Shown piece by piece: positions 52,820 to 62,004 of a stretch of 64,000 bases of DNA. Within the stretch, counting starts at the first letter, position 1. Each line of letters begins with the position of its first letter. This stretch comes from CAYSWV01 sp964434865. GTDB taxonomy: Bacteria; Cyanobacteriota; Cyanobacteriia; Thermostichales; Thermostichaceae. Location: NCBI GenBank assembly GCA_964434865.1, contig CAYSWV010000001.1, positions 62,001-126,000 of the forward strand. Direction: 5' to 3'. The notes beneath the pieces were generated by a model. That model did not search any database, had not been told where the DNA came from, and was given only the letters and a program-made list of their open reading frames with translations. Position numbers and translations under genes: made by a program.

Positions 52820-53875
52820 TTGTCTAACGATCTATCTGGTGTCATCAAGGCTTTAGAACAGCACATTGAAGGCTTGAAATCTAGCAGGCCTCATCATGAT
52901 GCTTGGCTAAGAGCCCTACAAGCTTTCATTCGATTGGGAGCTTTGGATCTTAACCGTCTGGATACTAAGATCCTAGCTTCTACACTAGAAGATATGGAGC
53001 AAGGCTTTCGGGCCTTCCAGAACTATCAGCATCAGCGCAAGATCACGGTCTTTGGGTCAGCTCGTTCTTCACCTGAAAGCGCCGAGTACAAGCAGGCCCT
53101 CCTCTTTGCTCACTGCATTAGCCAGCGTGGCTTTATGGTCTTGACAGGTGGTGGTGGTGGCATCATGGAGGCGGGTAACTGTGGGGCTGGAATTGACAAT
53201 ACGTTTGGCCTGAATATTGAGTTACCCTTTGAACAACTCGCCAATCCAATCCTGGCCAGCACGGATCGAGTCATTAACTTCAAATACTTTTTTTCACGGA
53301 AACTCTTCTTCATCAAGGAAAGTGACGCTGTTGTCCTATTTCCTGGGGGCTTTGGTACCCAAGATGAAGCTTTTGAATGCTTGACCCTCATGCAAACAGG
53401 CAAGACCAAGCTGATGCCTCTAGTGTTAATTGATAAACCTGGAGGGCAGTACTGGCAGGAATGGGATCAATACATTCGAGAGCATGTCTTGATTAGAGGC
53501 CTAATTAGCCCAGAAGATGTAAGTTTATACACTCTAACTGACGATGTCCAGGCTGCCTGTGATGAAATCATGGAGTTTTATCGGATTTTTCATAGTAATC
53601 GGTATGTCAGAAATCTTTTGGTGTTGCGGCTCAAAGCTGAGTTATCTGATCTGAGTGTTGCCACTCTCAATCAAGAGTTTGGTGACATTTTAGAGACAGG
53701 CAAGATTGAAAAAAGTACAGCTTTACCTGAAGAAGATGATCCGACCATAGCCCACTTACCCCGGATGATTATGAGTTTCAATCAGCGGAACTTTGGTCGT
53801 CTCTGGCAATTAATTCGTCGCATCAATCAATTACATCCTGAGCATCCTGATAATCTTCCCCCTCAGCAGAAATGA
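52820..53875 (+). CDS. LOG-family Rossmann-fold protein
   Basis: A 351-residue protein of the TIGR00730/LOG family. The diagnostic PGGFGTQDE (matching PGGxGTxxE) is present, with the N-terminal ITVFGSARSSPES and the substrate-binding GGGGGIMEAGNCGAG. Family members are usually nucleoside-5'-monophosphate phosphoribohydrolases; many are about 200 residues, and here an N-terminal helical region of some 70 residues and a C-terminal helical region extend the core. The frame opens just after an in-frame TGA (52802) and the best available start is TTG at 52820, which has a weak ribosome binding site, so the start is uncertain. Its stop overlaps the trpF ATG by four bases. Confidence 0.88.
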   Translation: MSNDLSGVIKALEQHIEGLKSSRPHHDAWLRALQAFIRLGALDLNRLDTKILASTLEDMEQGFRAFQNYQHQRKITVFGSARSSPESAEYKQALLFAHCISQRGFMVLTGGGGGIMEAGNCGAGIDNTFGLNIELPFEQLANPILASTDRVINFKYFFSRKLFFIKESDAVVLFPGGFGTQDEAFECLTLMQTGKTKLMPLVLIDKPGGQYWQEWDQYIREHVLIRGLISPEDVSLYTLTDDVQAACDEIMEFYRIFHSNRYVRNLLVLRLKAELSDLSVATLNQEFGDILETGKIEKSTALPEEDDPTIAHLPRMIMSFNQRNFGRLWQLIRRINQLHPEHPDNLPPQQK

Positions 53876-54528
53876 TACCCTCACGCTATGTTAAAATTTG
53901 TGGCATTACTCATAATGATCAAGCTCAAGCTATTGCTGAGATGGGTGTTCAAGCTTTGGGATTTATCCTTGTGCCAGACTCCCCTCGCTATCTACCACCT
54001 GATCAGATCAAGTCCATCGTGGCCCAGCTCCCTGATCATCTCGATAAAATTGGAGTTTTCAAAGATCTACCACTGTCTACTCTGGTTGAGATTTGCCAGT
54101 ATACAGGATTGACAGCTGTACAATTGCATGGCCAAGAGACTGTTGCAGACTGCATACAATTGGCTCAACTCGTGCCTCATCTGACTCGGATTAAGGCTTT
54201 TCGGCTGCGGCAACTATCTGATCTAGAGACCATACCAGAGTACCTAGATAGTGTTGATAAGATCTTACTGGATGCCTATCATCCTCATCAGGCAGGGGGA
54301 ACAGGACGAACATTGGATTGGACATTACTCGAAACCATCAACTGGCCCATTCCCTGGTTACTGGCTGGTGGCCTCAGGCCTGAAAACATTCATCAAGCCC
54401 TGACTTTAACTGATCCTGATGGTATTGATGTGTCTAGTGGTGTTGAAGTCAGCCCAGGTCAGAAAGATTTGAACCGAGTCCAACTATTGCTTGATCAACT
54501 CTATGCCTTCGAGTCATCACGCCCATGA
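53872..54528 (+). CDS. trpF: Phosphoribosylanthranilate isomerase
   Basis: A 218-residue TIM-barrel enzyme of tryptophan synthesis. It starts RYVKICGITHNDQ, with the catalytic Cys in KICGIT, the VQLHG strand, LLDAY (catalytic Asp) and the phosphate-binding LAGGLRPENI and DVSSGVE. Normal length. The ATG overlaps the stop of the LOG-family gene (ATGA), so it is probably translated from the same message. No other trp genes are nearby. Confidence 0.96.
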   Translation: MIPSRYVKICGITHNDQAQAIAEMGVQALGFILVPDSPRYLPPDQIKSIVAQLPDHLDKIGVFKDLPLSTLVEICQYTGLTAVQLHGQETVADCIQLAQLVPHLTRIKAFRLRQLSDLETIPEYLDSVDKILLDAYHPHQAGGTGRTLDWTLLETINWPIPWLLAGGLRPENIHQALTLTDPDGIDVSSGVEVSPGQKDLNRVQLLLDQLYAFESSRP

Positions 54529-54544
54529 TCTGACACCAAGGATC

Positions 54545-55654
54545 TTAGCGTGGGTTGGGACTCACAGGAAGGAGAAAGTAAAATGTGCTACCTTCACCTA
54601 GATCACTCTCGACCCAAAGGTAACCTTGGTGTTGTTCAATAATGGCTTTAGCAATAGAAAGACCGAGGCCCGTTCCTTTAACAGACCGATGAGCTTCTGT
54701 ATCGACACGATGAAATTTATCAAAGATGCGGGGTAGTTCATCTTTAGGAATACCTAAACCGGTATCTTTCACAGACACAATGACTTGATTACGATCAACC
54801 TGGCTTGTAACTGTGATGGTTCCCCCTTCCAATGTATATTTGATTGCGTTAGATAAGAGATTACTGACAACTTGCCCCATCCGTTTCGCATCAACTGTAA
54901 CCGTTAACCCTTCAGTAGGATGATAAATTAAACTCAATAATTTTTGATTAGCAGGTGGACGGTGGTTATCTATCTGTTCTTGAAGTAGGGTATCTAGCGA
55001 TAAAGATTGCAAGTTTAATTTCATCCCTGATTCAATCCTTGAAAGATCAAGCAAACTTGTAACTAAAGTATGCATTTGAGTGGCTGTTTTGATGGCAATC
55101 TCTAAATTTTCGCGAGCCTCTCCATCGGATTGAATCAGGGGCAGATCAGCAACGGTCTGAACACAAATGCGAATCACATCTAGCGGCACAACCAGGTCAT
55201 GGGAGACCGTGCGAATCATTTGATCTTTAAGAACACTCAATGCTTGAACTTCTTTACGTAATCGATCCAGAGCTAAGTGATTGTCAATACGAGCTAAAAC
55301 CTCCTCGAGTTGAAATGGTTTAGTAATATAATCAACACCTCCAGCCTGGAAGGCTTTGACTTTATCAAGAGCATCATCCAAAGCACTGATAAAAATAATA
55401 GGAATGTCTTGAGTCGTCACATCAGCTTTTAATTCTCGACAGACGGTAAAGCCATCCATCTCTGGCATCAAGATATCTAGCAAAATAAGATCAGGGGGAG
55501 TACTGCGGGCCGCGCGCAGCGCCAAAGATCCACTGGGTGCTGGCCTCACTTTATAGCCTCGCTTTGTGAGCATAGACGACAACACATCTAAGTTAGCGGG
55601 AGTGTCATCTACGATTAAGATATTGGGTTGAGTACCCTTTGATGGAGGGATCAT
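54545..55654 (-). CDS. Receiver-domain histidine kinase
   Basis: A 369-residue protein in which a receiver comes first (residues 8-125; D60 in LILLDILMP, K112 in DYITKPF), then a HisKA domain with the phospho-His H152 (VSHDLVVPL), then an HATPase domain (NLLSNAIKYTLEGG, VKDTGLGIPKDELPRIFDKF, GTGLGLSIAKAI). Receiver-first hybrid kinases are common in cyanobacteria; the receiver likely gates kinase output in response to an upstream histidine kinase. The receiver is closely similar to that of the diguanylate cyclase at 9212-10291. It ends 16 bases from the trpF stop, convergent with it. Confidence 0.93.
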   Translation of the reverse strand: MIPPSKGTQPNILIVDDTPANLDVLSSMLTKRGYKVRPAPSGSLALRAARSTPPDLILLDILMPEMDGFTVCRELKADVTTQDIPIIFISALDDALDKVKAFQAGGVDYITKPFQLEEVLARIDNHLALDRLRKEVQALSVLKDQMIRTVSHDLVVPLDVIRICVQTVADLPLIQSDGEARENLEIAIKTATQMHTLVTSLLDLSRIESGMKLNLQSLSLDTLLQEQIDNHRPPANQKLLSLIYHPTEGLTVTVDAKRMGQVVSNLLSNAIKYTLEGGTITVTSQVDRNQVIVSVKDTGLGIPKDELPRIFDKFHRVDTEAHRSVKGTGLGLSIAKAIIEQHQGYLWVESDLGEGSTFYFLLPVSPNPR

Positions 55655-55976
55655 AATCAGTGCTCAATAACTCAGATTACAACACCGGCACGAATCATTA
55701 TCTAGTTGAAACCTACTACTTGAAAGATGATGGCTATCCATCTCAGCTATTGAATACATCATGCCTATTCACATGCCTATTCAGTACATCCGGCCAGGTG
55801 GGCTAGGAGTTTCCACTGTTTACTAGGGTAATTAGTAGATATCTCTAGTTTATCGTCTCATAATTCAGTTCTGGCTGCTGCTACCAGCTACTTTAAATAA
55901 GGTGACAGATCGGGTTAACCCTTAGATTCATTGGTACAACTGGAAACACGCTGGATTCTGGGAGTCAATTAGAAGC
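55655..55976. other. Non-coding gap between the kinase and the STAS gene
   Basis: About 320 bases upstream of both divergent genes. A 12-bp direct duplication (catgcctattca, 55760-55783) is the only distinct feature; a plausible promoter was not resolved. Confidence 0.5.
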
Positions 55977-56348
55977 ATGGATGTTACTCTTGTCACCAAT
56001 CAAAATGATGCCACTGTGATCATTGTAAAACTGCCAGATCAGCGAATTATAGGCGCCACTGTTTCTGCTGTGAGAATGGAATTAGCTAAGATTATAAAAT
56101 TCCACAAAACCTGTGTTCTGTTAGATTTTAGCCAGGTCGAGTTTATCGATAGTATGGGCATGGCTTTGATCTTTTCAGCTATCAGAGCTTGTAAATCTTA
56201 TGGTGCCGAAGCCAAGCTCGTTCACCTCAATCCTCAACCCCAGCTAGCTCTAACCTTAGCAGGTGTGGATGAGATGATCGAATTTTACGACAACCCTGAT
56301 CAGGCTATTCAAGCTTTTCAACGACCTGTCCCACCCGAATCACATTGA
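55977..56348 (+). CDS. STAS-domain anti-sigma-factor antagonist-like protein
   Basis: A 123-residue single STAS domain. The conserved phospho-serine region reads DFSQVEFIDSMGMALIFSAI, where the Asp-Ser pair of SpoIIAA-like proteins is kept, so it may be controlled by phosphorylation. The rest follows the family (KLVHLNPQPQLALTLAGVDE). No anti-sigma kinase is adjacent, although a REC-histidine kinase lies divergently upstream. Target unknown. Confidence 0.88.
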   Translation: MDVTLVTNQNDATVIIVKLPDQRIIGATVSAVRMELAKIIKFHKTCVLLDFSQVEFIDSMGMALIFSAIRACKSYGAEAKLVHLNPQPQLALTLAGVDEMIEFYDNPDQAIQAFQRPVPPESH

Positions 56349-56402
56349 CTCTATTTCAAATACTCTACTGAGCAACTCAATTGGCCTGGATGATAGGAAA
56401 GT

Positions 56403-57059
56403 TTAGCTGGGGGAACCCTCTAAAAATGTAGCTAGATGCGGCGAAAAAACCTCATAAATCAGAGTCATGGGCTGCTGCTGGTGCCATAACAGATAGTGTC
56501 GACCCCAAAAGGGTCCAGGGTGATGTAGTAGCTCTGCTAAGAGATCTGATCGACCTAAGTAAAGACCACGGAGATCACGAAATAAACCTAGTCGAGAACG
56601 GGCCAAACTGCGACCAATGGGTTGTGCCGGATCAGGGAGGTGTTGATGAATTTGCTCTTGAGGCCACCAAGAGGTCGCATACAGTAAAGGGATTTGGGAA
56701 GATGCTGTTGTTAACCAAACCTGGCGCCGTATGATAGGTGCTTCCAGATAATGGATCTCTTCTGGTGCCGCTTCAAGGCCAAGATCAATGAGGCCACTGC
56801 GAATCACATGAGCCTGAACCTCAGATCCAGTCAGTAATTCTAGGTTACGAGTATTGGAGCCATCACTCAAAATTAGTAGCTGCCAGGGACGAGAAAGCCT
56901 AGTCTCTGGAATTCCATGCTGGAGTTGATGCGGTGAAGCCGACCAAACTGGCATCAAAGGTAACCAGCCTGGTACTGAATTCATGATGGCAGGGTAGTTG
57001 GGGCCAGCTCCTGATGTATCAACAGAAGAGGTGCCAGTAACGAAGGGATGAAAACTCAC
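56403..57059 (-). CDS. Chorismate lyase (plastoquinone-pathway type)
   Basis: A protein of up to 218 residues of the cyanobacterial chorismate lyase family (DUF98), which makes 4-hydroxybenzoate for the plastoquinone head group. Family landmarks are QLLILSDGSNTRNLELLTGS, HYLEAPIIRRQVWL, PIGRSLARSRLGLFRDL and FWGRHYLLWHQQQPMTLIYE, ending VFSPHL. The frame opens with a GTG (57059) followed by a low-complexity 25 residues; the ATG at 56984 would give the more usual length and may be the true start. It lies next to ilvB, about 60 bases downstream of its stop. Confidence 0.88.
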   Translation of the reverse strand: MSFHPFVTGTSSVDTSGAGPNYPAIMNSVPGWLPLMPVWSASPHQLQHGIPETRLSRPWQLLILSDGSNTRNLELLTGSEVQAHVIRSGLIDLGLEAAPEEIHYLEAPIIRRQVWLTTASSQIPLLYATSWWPQEQIHQHLPDPAQPIGRSLARSRLGLFRDLRGLYLGRSDLLAELLHHPGPFWGRHYLLWHQQQPMTLIYEVFSPHLATFLEGSPS

Positions 57060-57119
57060 ACAAGCCGTTGTTAAGTTCTGTAACTGTAGTTTAACTCAAT
57101 TCGGCTTAGCTGGGTGGGT

Positions 57120-58913
57120 TTAGAGCTTGGTTCCACACTCAGCGCAAAAGGTGTAAGTTGAAGGACTCTTAGCGTTACAGTTAGGACAATAAATCAGCTC
57201 AGCGGCTTGCTCGATCATCCGTTCTGGTAGGCCTATCATTTGAGCATTGGATTTACCAGGAGCCACCATGGGATAGCAATTTTCTTCACGATGAACAATG
57301 AAGTCAGCCACGACAGGTTCATCATCCTGCAAAATAGACTGGATCGCATCATCAAGCTGATCTGGATGATCAATTCTCACCCCTTTAACCCCAAAGGCTT
57401 CTGCCAATTTGACAAAGTCAGGCATCCCAGGAGCCATATCAGAGTGAGAGTACCGTTCACCATAGAAGGCTTGTTGCCACTGTCTGACCATGCCTTGCCA
57501 ACCATTATTGATAATGGCTACTTTGGTAGCAATGCCATATTGAGCAATAGTGCCTAGCTCTTGAAAATTCATTTGAAAGCTAGCATCACCGCTAATGCAA
57601 ACCACCTCTGCTTCGGGTAAGGCTACTTTCACACCCATAGCGGCTGGGAATCCAAAACCCATTGTTCCTAACCCCGAACTCGAGATCCATTGGCGGGGTC
57701 CATTACGTAAAAACTGAGCGCCCCACATTTGATGCTGACCCACATCAGTAGTGTAATAAGCTTGCGGAGCATGGCGGCGAAAGGCATCGATAACCTGTTG
57801 AGGGGACAATACAGACTCATAGGTGGGCACTTTCAAGGGGTAGTCGTGCCGCCAGCGATCAATCCGAGCGAGCCAGGGCTGTGTTAACCCGGCAGTAGGA
57901 GGCATACTCTCCAGTTGCATCAACAGATCCTTCAGGACTAGACGCACATCCCCTACAATCGGAACATCAGGGGGGCGGTTTTTCCCTAATTCGGCGGGAT
58001 CAATATCAATGTGGATCACCCTTGCATGCTTAGCAAATTCATCTAACTTACCCGTTACCCGATCATCAAATCGAGCCCCTACCGCAATGAGTAGATCACA
58101 TTCAGTTACTGCAAAATTGGCATAGGCTGTCCCGTGCATACCTAGCATACCCACAGCCAGAGTATGATTCTCATCAAAAGAGCCTTTACCCATCAGTGTG
58201 GTGGTGACTGGGATCTGATACTGAGTAGCTAGGTGATGGAGTTCTTCATGAGCACCAGAAATAATGGCACCCCCTCCCACATACAACAGAGGTCGCTCGG
58301 CTTGGACAATCAGCTTCGCAGCTTGGTGAATCTGGCGAGGATCACCCTTAATAGCTGGCTTATAACCCGGTAGATTCACATCATCACTGGGCACATAATC
58401 AAACTCTTCTAGTCCAACATCCTTAGGAATATCAATCAGAACCGGGCCCGGTCGTCCAGTGCTAGCAATGTGAAACGCTTCCGCTACAATCCGAGGCATA
58501 TCGTGTGGATCTCGGACCACATAAGAATGCTTGACCACAGGTAAGCTAATGCCAAAAATATCGGTTTCTTGAAAAGCATCTGTCCCAATCGCGGGGCGGG
58601 GCACTTGTCCTGTGATGACAACCATCGGAACCGAGTCCATTTGAGCGGTTGCAATTCCGGTGATCAAGTTAGTGGCTCCTGGACCCGATGTACCAAAGCA
58701 AACTCCCACTCGACCCGTCGCTCGGGCATAGCCGTCAGCCGCGTGGGTAGCTCCTTGTTCATGGCGAACCAAAAAGTGTTTGAGGCGCCCTTGCTCTTCG
58801 GCCTTGTAAAGTTCGTCATAAATTGGCAAAATTGCTCCACCAGGGTAGCCGAAAATATGCTGTACCCCTTGTCGGCAAAGACTGTCCACCAATGCATATC
58901 CACCAGTAGCCAC
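57120..58913 (-). CDS. ilvB: Acetolactate synthase large subunit with zinc-ribbon tail
   Basis: A 597-residue thiamine-diphosphate enzyme, first in the branched-chain amino-acid pathway. It has GYPGGAILPIYDELY, the TPP-activating Glu in VRHEQGATHAADGYA, the FAD-binding middle (ATQYQIPVTTTLMGKGSFDE), and the TPP/Mg motif GDASFQMNFQELGT. Beyond the normal end (MVAPGKSNAQMIGLP) an extra 35 residues finish with CPNC...CAEC, a zinc-ribbon pattern. The start is a GTG at 58913 with GGAG about four bases upstream, because an in-frame stop lies just before. The regulatory small subunit (ilvN) is not in this window. Confidence 0.95.
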   Translation of the reverse strand: MATGGYALVDSLCRQGVQHIFGYPGGAILPIYDELYKAEEQGRLKHFLVRHEQGATHAADGYARATGRVGVCFGTSGPGATNLITGIATAQMDSVPMVVITGQVPRPAIGTDAFQETDIFGISLPVVKHSYVVRDPHDMPRIVAEAFHIASTGRPGPVLIDIPKDVGLEEFDYVPSDDVNLPGYKPAIKGDPRQIHQAAKLIVQAERPLLYVGGGAIISGAHEELHHLATQYQIPVTTTLMGKGSFDENHTLAVGMLGMHGTAYANFAVTECDLLIAVGARFDDRVTGKLDEFAKHARVIHIDIDPAELGKNRPPDVPIVGDVRLVLKDLLMQLESMPPTAGLTQPWLARIDRWRHDYPLKVPTYESVLSPQQVIDAFRRHAPQAYYTTDVGQHQMWGAQFLRNGPRQWISSSGLGTMGFGFPAAMGVKVALPEAEVVCISGDASFQMNFQELGTIAQYGIATKVAIINNGWQGMVRQWQQAFYGERYSHSDMAPGMPDFVKLAEAFGVKGVRIDHPDQLDDAIQSILQDDEPVVADFIVHREENCYPMVAPGKSNAQMIGLPERMIEQAAELIYCPNCNAKSPSTYTFCAECGTKL

Positions 58914-59228
58914 AGTGCTCCGTCCCTATTTACCTAGTGTGATCATCATATGTCATTCATTCAGATTATCTGCTAATCCAGACATCTCTGAAGCAAGCTC
59001 AACCAACCTTTAACTCAACCAACCTTTAAGAAGTAGTTTCTCAATCTAGATCTTAATGTCTAGATTTTAAGTTAAGATTGGCTCCCAAAGTTAAATGTCT
59101 TTGATACTACAGCTTAACCGGGGATTCTCGATCTGTGTGACTCAATTTTGTGACAGGGATACTATGCAATCAATATCTGCAATCTTAAACAGTAAAGACT
59201 CAAACCCTAGCATCTAGTCTCCTAGCAT
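58914..59228. other. Non-coding gap between ilvB and ribF with two duplications
   Basis: About 315 bases. They contain a 16-bp direct duplication (ctcaaccaacctttaa, 58998-59029) and the first copy of a 15-bp duplication (cctagcatctagtct, 59206-59235) whose second copy overlaps the ribF stop codon. No gene or RNA is recognised. The ilvB promoter must lie here. Confidence 0.6.
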
Positions 59229-60194
59229 CTAGTCTAAGGAGAGTAGAGATAAATCAGATGAGTGGAATCTGGAGCTGATCTGACCCAGATCGTTTAATTG
59301 ATGCCTGGCCACTTGGCAATCATGCGTAATCTGCTCAACTAGAGCCGCAAGGGACTCAAACTTTTGTTCAGGCCGTACGAAGCCTTGTAACTCCACACTG
59401 AGCTGGAGGCCATACAAATCTCCGACCCAGTCTAACAGGTGCACTTCAAACGTCTGCTGTTGACCTGCAAAGGTAGGGCGATAACCAATGTTGATGATAC
59501 CTGGCTGAAATCTCTGATCAGGTAATTGGACCCAGCAGCTATAAACACCGTTGAGGGGAGGATATTTATCAGGGGGTAGCTGTAGATTAGCTGTGGGAAA
59601 TCCCAACTGGCGACCTCGTTGATCACCTTGGACCACTAGGCCCACTAATCGATAAGCATGGCCCAGTAATTGATTAACGGTATGAATATCACCTGCATCT
59701 AAGGCTGCCCGAATTCGGGAGCTACTGACTCGATCGCCATCCCATTCTGTTTTTGGGATCACATCAATAGGAATGTGATGACGGGTACCCCAAGCACGGA
59801 GTGTCTCTGCCGTCCCCGATCGCTGATATCCAAAACAAAAATCCCAACCAATACTGAGATGAAGCGTCTGTAACCCTTGCTCCAAAATAGTTTCAATAAA
59901 AACCTGGGGAGGCTGTTGGGCAAAATGGGGCGTAAACGTGAGTTGGACAACTTGTTGAATGCCAAGTGCAGCTAGGCAAGCTCGTTTTTCAGCTGGTGGT
60001 GTTAGTAACAGTCGACTTTGCCCAGTTAATACAGCTTGAGGATGGGGATGAAAGGTCAGAACGGTTTTGATCCCTTGTGCCGAGTTCAAGATGGGTGCTA
60101 AGACTCGCTGATGACCCAAGTGAATCCCATCAAAATTGCCAATGGCAACGGCAGTTGGTGTTTGGACCTGATCGAGTTCAAAGGCTACATGCAC
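59229..60194 (-). CDS. ribF: Bifunctional riboflavin kinase / FAD synthetase
   Basis: A 321-residue enzyme that phosphorylates riboflavin to FMN and adenylates FMN to FAD. The N-terminal nucleotidyltransferase has GNFDGIHLGHQRV (HxGH-type motif) and VIPKTEWDGDRVSSSRIR. The C-terminal riboflavin kinase has QLGFPTANLQLP (phosphate loop), NGVYSCWV and INIGYRPTF, ending FVRPEQKF. Full length. The stop codon is inside a 15-bp duplication. It follows the CGLD27-like gene on the same strand by 39 bases; cotranscription is possible. Confidence 0.96.
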   Translation of the reverse strand: MHVAFELDQVQTPTAVAIGNFDGIHLGHQRVLAPILNSAQGIKTVLTFHPHPQAVLTGQSRLLLTPPAEKRACLAALGIQQVVQLTFTPHFAQQPPQVFIETILEQGLQTLHLSIGWDFCFGYQRSGTAETLRAWGTRHHIPIDVIPKTEWDGDRVSSSRIRAALDAGDIHTVNQLLGHAYRLVGLVVQGDQRGRQLGFPTANLQLPPDKYPPLNGVYSCWVQLPDQRFQPGIINIGYRPTFAGQQQTFEVHLLDWVGDLYGLQLSVELQGFVRPEQKFESLAALVEQITHDCQVARHQLNDLGQISSRFHSSDLSLLSLD

Positions 60195-60233
60195 AGATTT
60201 ATCCTCTACGGTGCGATCTTCACTAGGCGTTTA

Positions 60234-60746
60234 CTAATGGCGACCCAGGGGCCACATCAACCCAATACCCAAACTGATCAACACCATCCATCCTAGCGTT
60301 CTCTGAATTCGCTGGAGCACCGGATCAACTTGATAGCGAGCAATCAGCTGATGTTGAGCTAATTCTTCTGATGATTTAGTAGCAATTGTCACGTCATACC
60401 AGCCACTTTCTTCATAAGCCACGTCAGCCCTGAATAGTCGTTGTCGAACATAGTGCCAGCCGAGGTATAACCTGACAATCACTAGAGTTAACAATCCATT
60501 GGAACCTAAAACCGTAGCAATACCCCAATGGATCCCTTCAGCTTGAGGTGGAAAACTCGCAGCCGAGATGGGGGCCGTCAGGAGTAACGTGACCAGCCAA
60601 ACCCTAGCCATACCCTTCAAATAATTGGGCAGTGGCAACGTAGGCCATCCTGAAAAAAAGGACTGGTTGAGTTCCTGATACTGATTTAAGGGTTGCTGCT
60701 CTGGAGGAATGACCTCAGTTGAGGTTGTAGGGGTTGGATCAGGCAT
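60234..60746 (-). CDS. CGLD27-family membrane protein
   Basis: A protein of about 170 residues matching the CGLD27 (DUF1230) family conserved in cyanobacteria and plastids. Features are PPEQQPLNQYQELNQSFFSG near the start, two hydrophobic segments (VWLVTLLLTAPISAA and ATVLGSNGLLTLVIVRLYLG), the conserved YEESGWYDVTIATKSSEELA and a last hydrophobic helix (LGWMVLISLGIGLMW). The plant member is linked to chloroplast function, but the biochemical role is unknown. I chose the ATG at 60746; a GTG at 60761 would add five residues. Confidence 0.85.
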   Translation of the reverse strand: MPDPTPTTSTEVIPPEQQPLNQYQELNQSFFSGWPTLPLPNYLKGMARVWLVTLLLTAPISAASFPPQAEGIHWGIATVLGSNGLLTLVIVRLYLGWHYVRQRLFRADVAYEESGWYDVTIATKSSEELAQHQLIARYQVDPVLQRIQRTLGWMVLISLGIGLMWPLGRH

Positions 60747-61007
60747 AGCACTTGAGTCCACACTAGCAATGTATCCCCTAACTATAAACGCTTCACGATG
60801 GTCTTGCAGGCAATGGAGTCGTGTGGGTTGCGGCCTTTCAATCAGCCTAAAATTTCAAAACAGTTTTTAGGTTAAGTTGACTCAAGCTAACCCTGGGATA
60901 AAAGTTGTTACGGATTGACGCACTCAGATTGGCTACAAAGCTGGGCCATAAGGGGACAAAGCAATCTACCCGTTTAGCATCTAGATCAGCCACACTAGTG
61001 GAAAACC

Positions 61008-61979
61008 ATGGGACTCACCACTATGACAGTTGTTCGCGTTTTGCTAGGTTCATTGTCATTAGGCATTGCTGGCTATCTACTCTCTGGAGTTACGTTTAGC
61101 CAACCCAGCTATAGCCAAACAGCTCAATATCAAACGGTACAATTTGCTCCAGAAGAACAAGCCACTATTTCGGTTTATCAGTCAGCTAGCCCTGCTGTAG
61201 TCACGATTGCTGCCAGTAGTAATCGCTCAGGGTCTGGCTCTATTGTTAGCCCCGATGGGTTGGTATTAACTAATGAACACGTCGTCCGCCGTTCTAGAAC
61301 CGGTCGAGTTGCTGTGATCACAGCGGATGGCACCCAGTATACCGGACAGGTTATTGCCACCGATCGGCGAAATGACTTAGCCCTCATTCGATTAAATGCC
61401 ACCGGTCCATTTCCCTTTATCCCTCTAGCCCCTGAGAGTGGGATCAGTGTAGGTCAGCAGGTCTATGCCATTGGTAGTCCCTTTGGCCTTTCAGGCACGT
61501 TAACAACAGGTATTTTGAGTCGGATTGCTGACAATGGTGATCTACAAACCGATGCGGCCATCAATCCAGGCAATTCTGGAGGACCCTTACTCAACTCTCA
61601 AGGTCAGCTCATTGGGGTTAACAAAGCCATCCTGAGTTCAGGGGGTCGAGGTAATATTGGCATTGGGTTTGCCACTAACGCTCAAGTTGCTCAAACCTTT
61701 ATTAGTGGCAATTTAAATAATGCTAGTGTTGCTGCAGCCCCATCAGGACGGCGATTAGGCGTTACCCTGGATACTCAAACCCTAGTGATTCAGACTGTAG
61801 AACCTGGATCCAGTGCCAGTACCTATGGTCTGCGACCGGGTGATCAACTGGTAGGATTTAATGGCCAGCGCCTGATGAGTATTGAGCAGTTGTTGAACTA
61901 CCTGGACCAAAATCCTGCCACTATTGACCTCATTGTGGGTCGTAATCAACGGCTCTCTGGCATTCGTGTTCAATTTTAA
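61008..61979 (+). CDS. HtrA/Deg-type serine protease with one PDZ domain
   Basis: A 323-residue S1C-family periplasmic or lumenal protease. The N-terminal hydrophobic segment (VLLGSLSLGIAGYLLSGV) is a signal peptide or anchor. The catalytic triad is H91 (LTNEHVV), D123 (RNDLALIRL) and S190 (INPGNSGGPL). A single PDZ domain occupies about 225-323 (LGVTLDTQTLVIQTVEPGSS, LRPGDQLVGFNGQRL). The protein is compact: regulatory loops are shorter than in E. coli DegP. It stands alone, on the opposite strand to its neighbours. Role in protein quality control is inferred. Confidence 0.93.
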   Translation: MGLTTMTVVRVLLGSLSLGIAGYLLSGVTFSQPSYSQTAQYQTVQFAPEEQATISVYQSASPAVVTIAASSNRSGSGSIVSPDGLVLTNEHVVRRSRTGRVAVITADGTQYTGQVIATDRRNDLALIRLNATGPFPFIPLAPESGISVGQQVYAIGSPFGLSGTLTTGILSRIADNGDLQTDAAINPGNSGGPLLNSQGQLIGVNKAILSSGGRGNIGIGFATNAQVAQTFISGNLNNASVAAAPSGRRLGVTLDTQTLVIQTVEPGSSASTYGLRPGDQLVGFNGQRLMSIEQLLNYLDQNPATIDLIVGRNQRLSGIRVQF

Positions 61980-62004
61980 AATTCAAGCCCCATCAAGTGT
62001 TCTC

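Noticed and set aside
52797..52820. Upstream GTG start for the LOG-family gene
   Set aside because: An in-frame TGA at 52802 lies between it and the coding region, so the TTG at 52820 is the earliest usable start.
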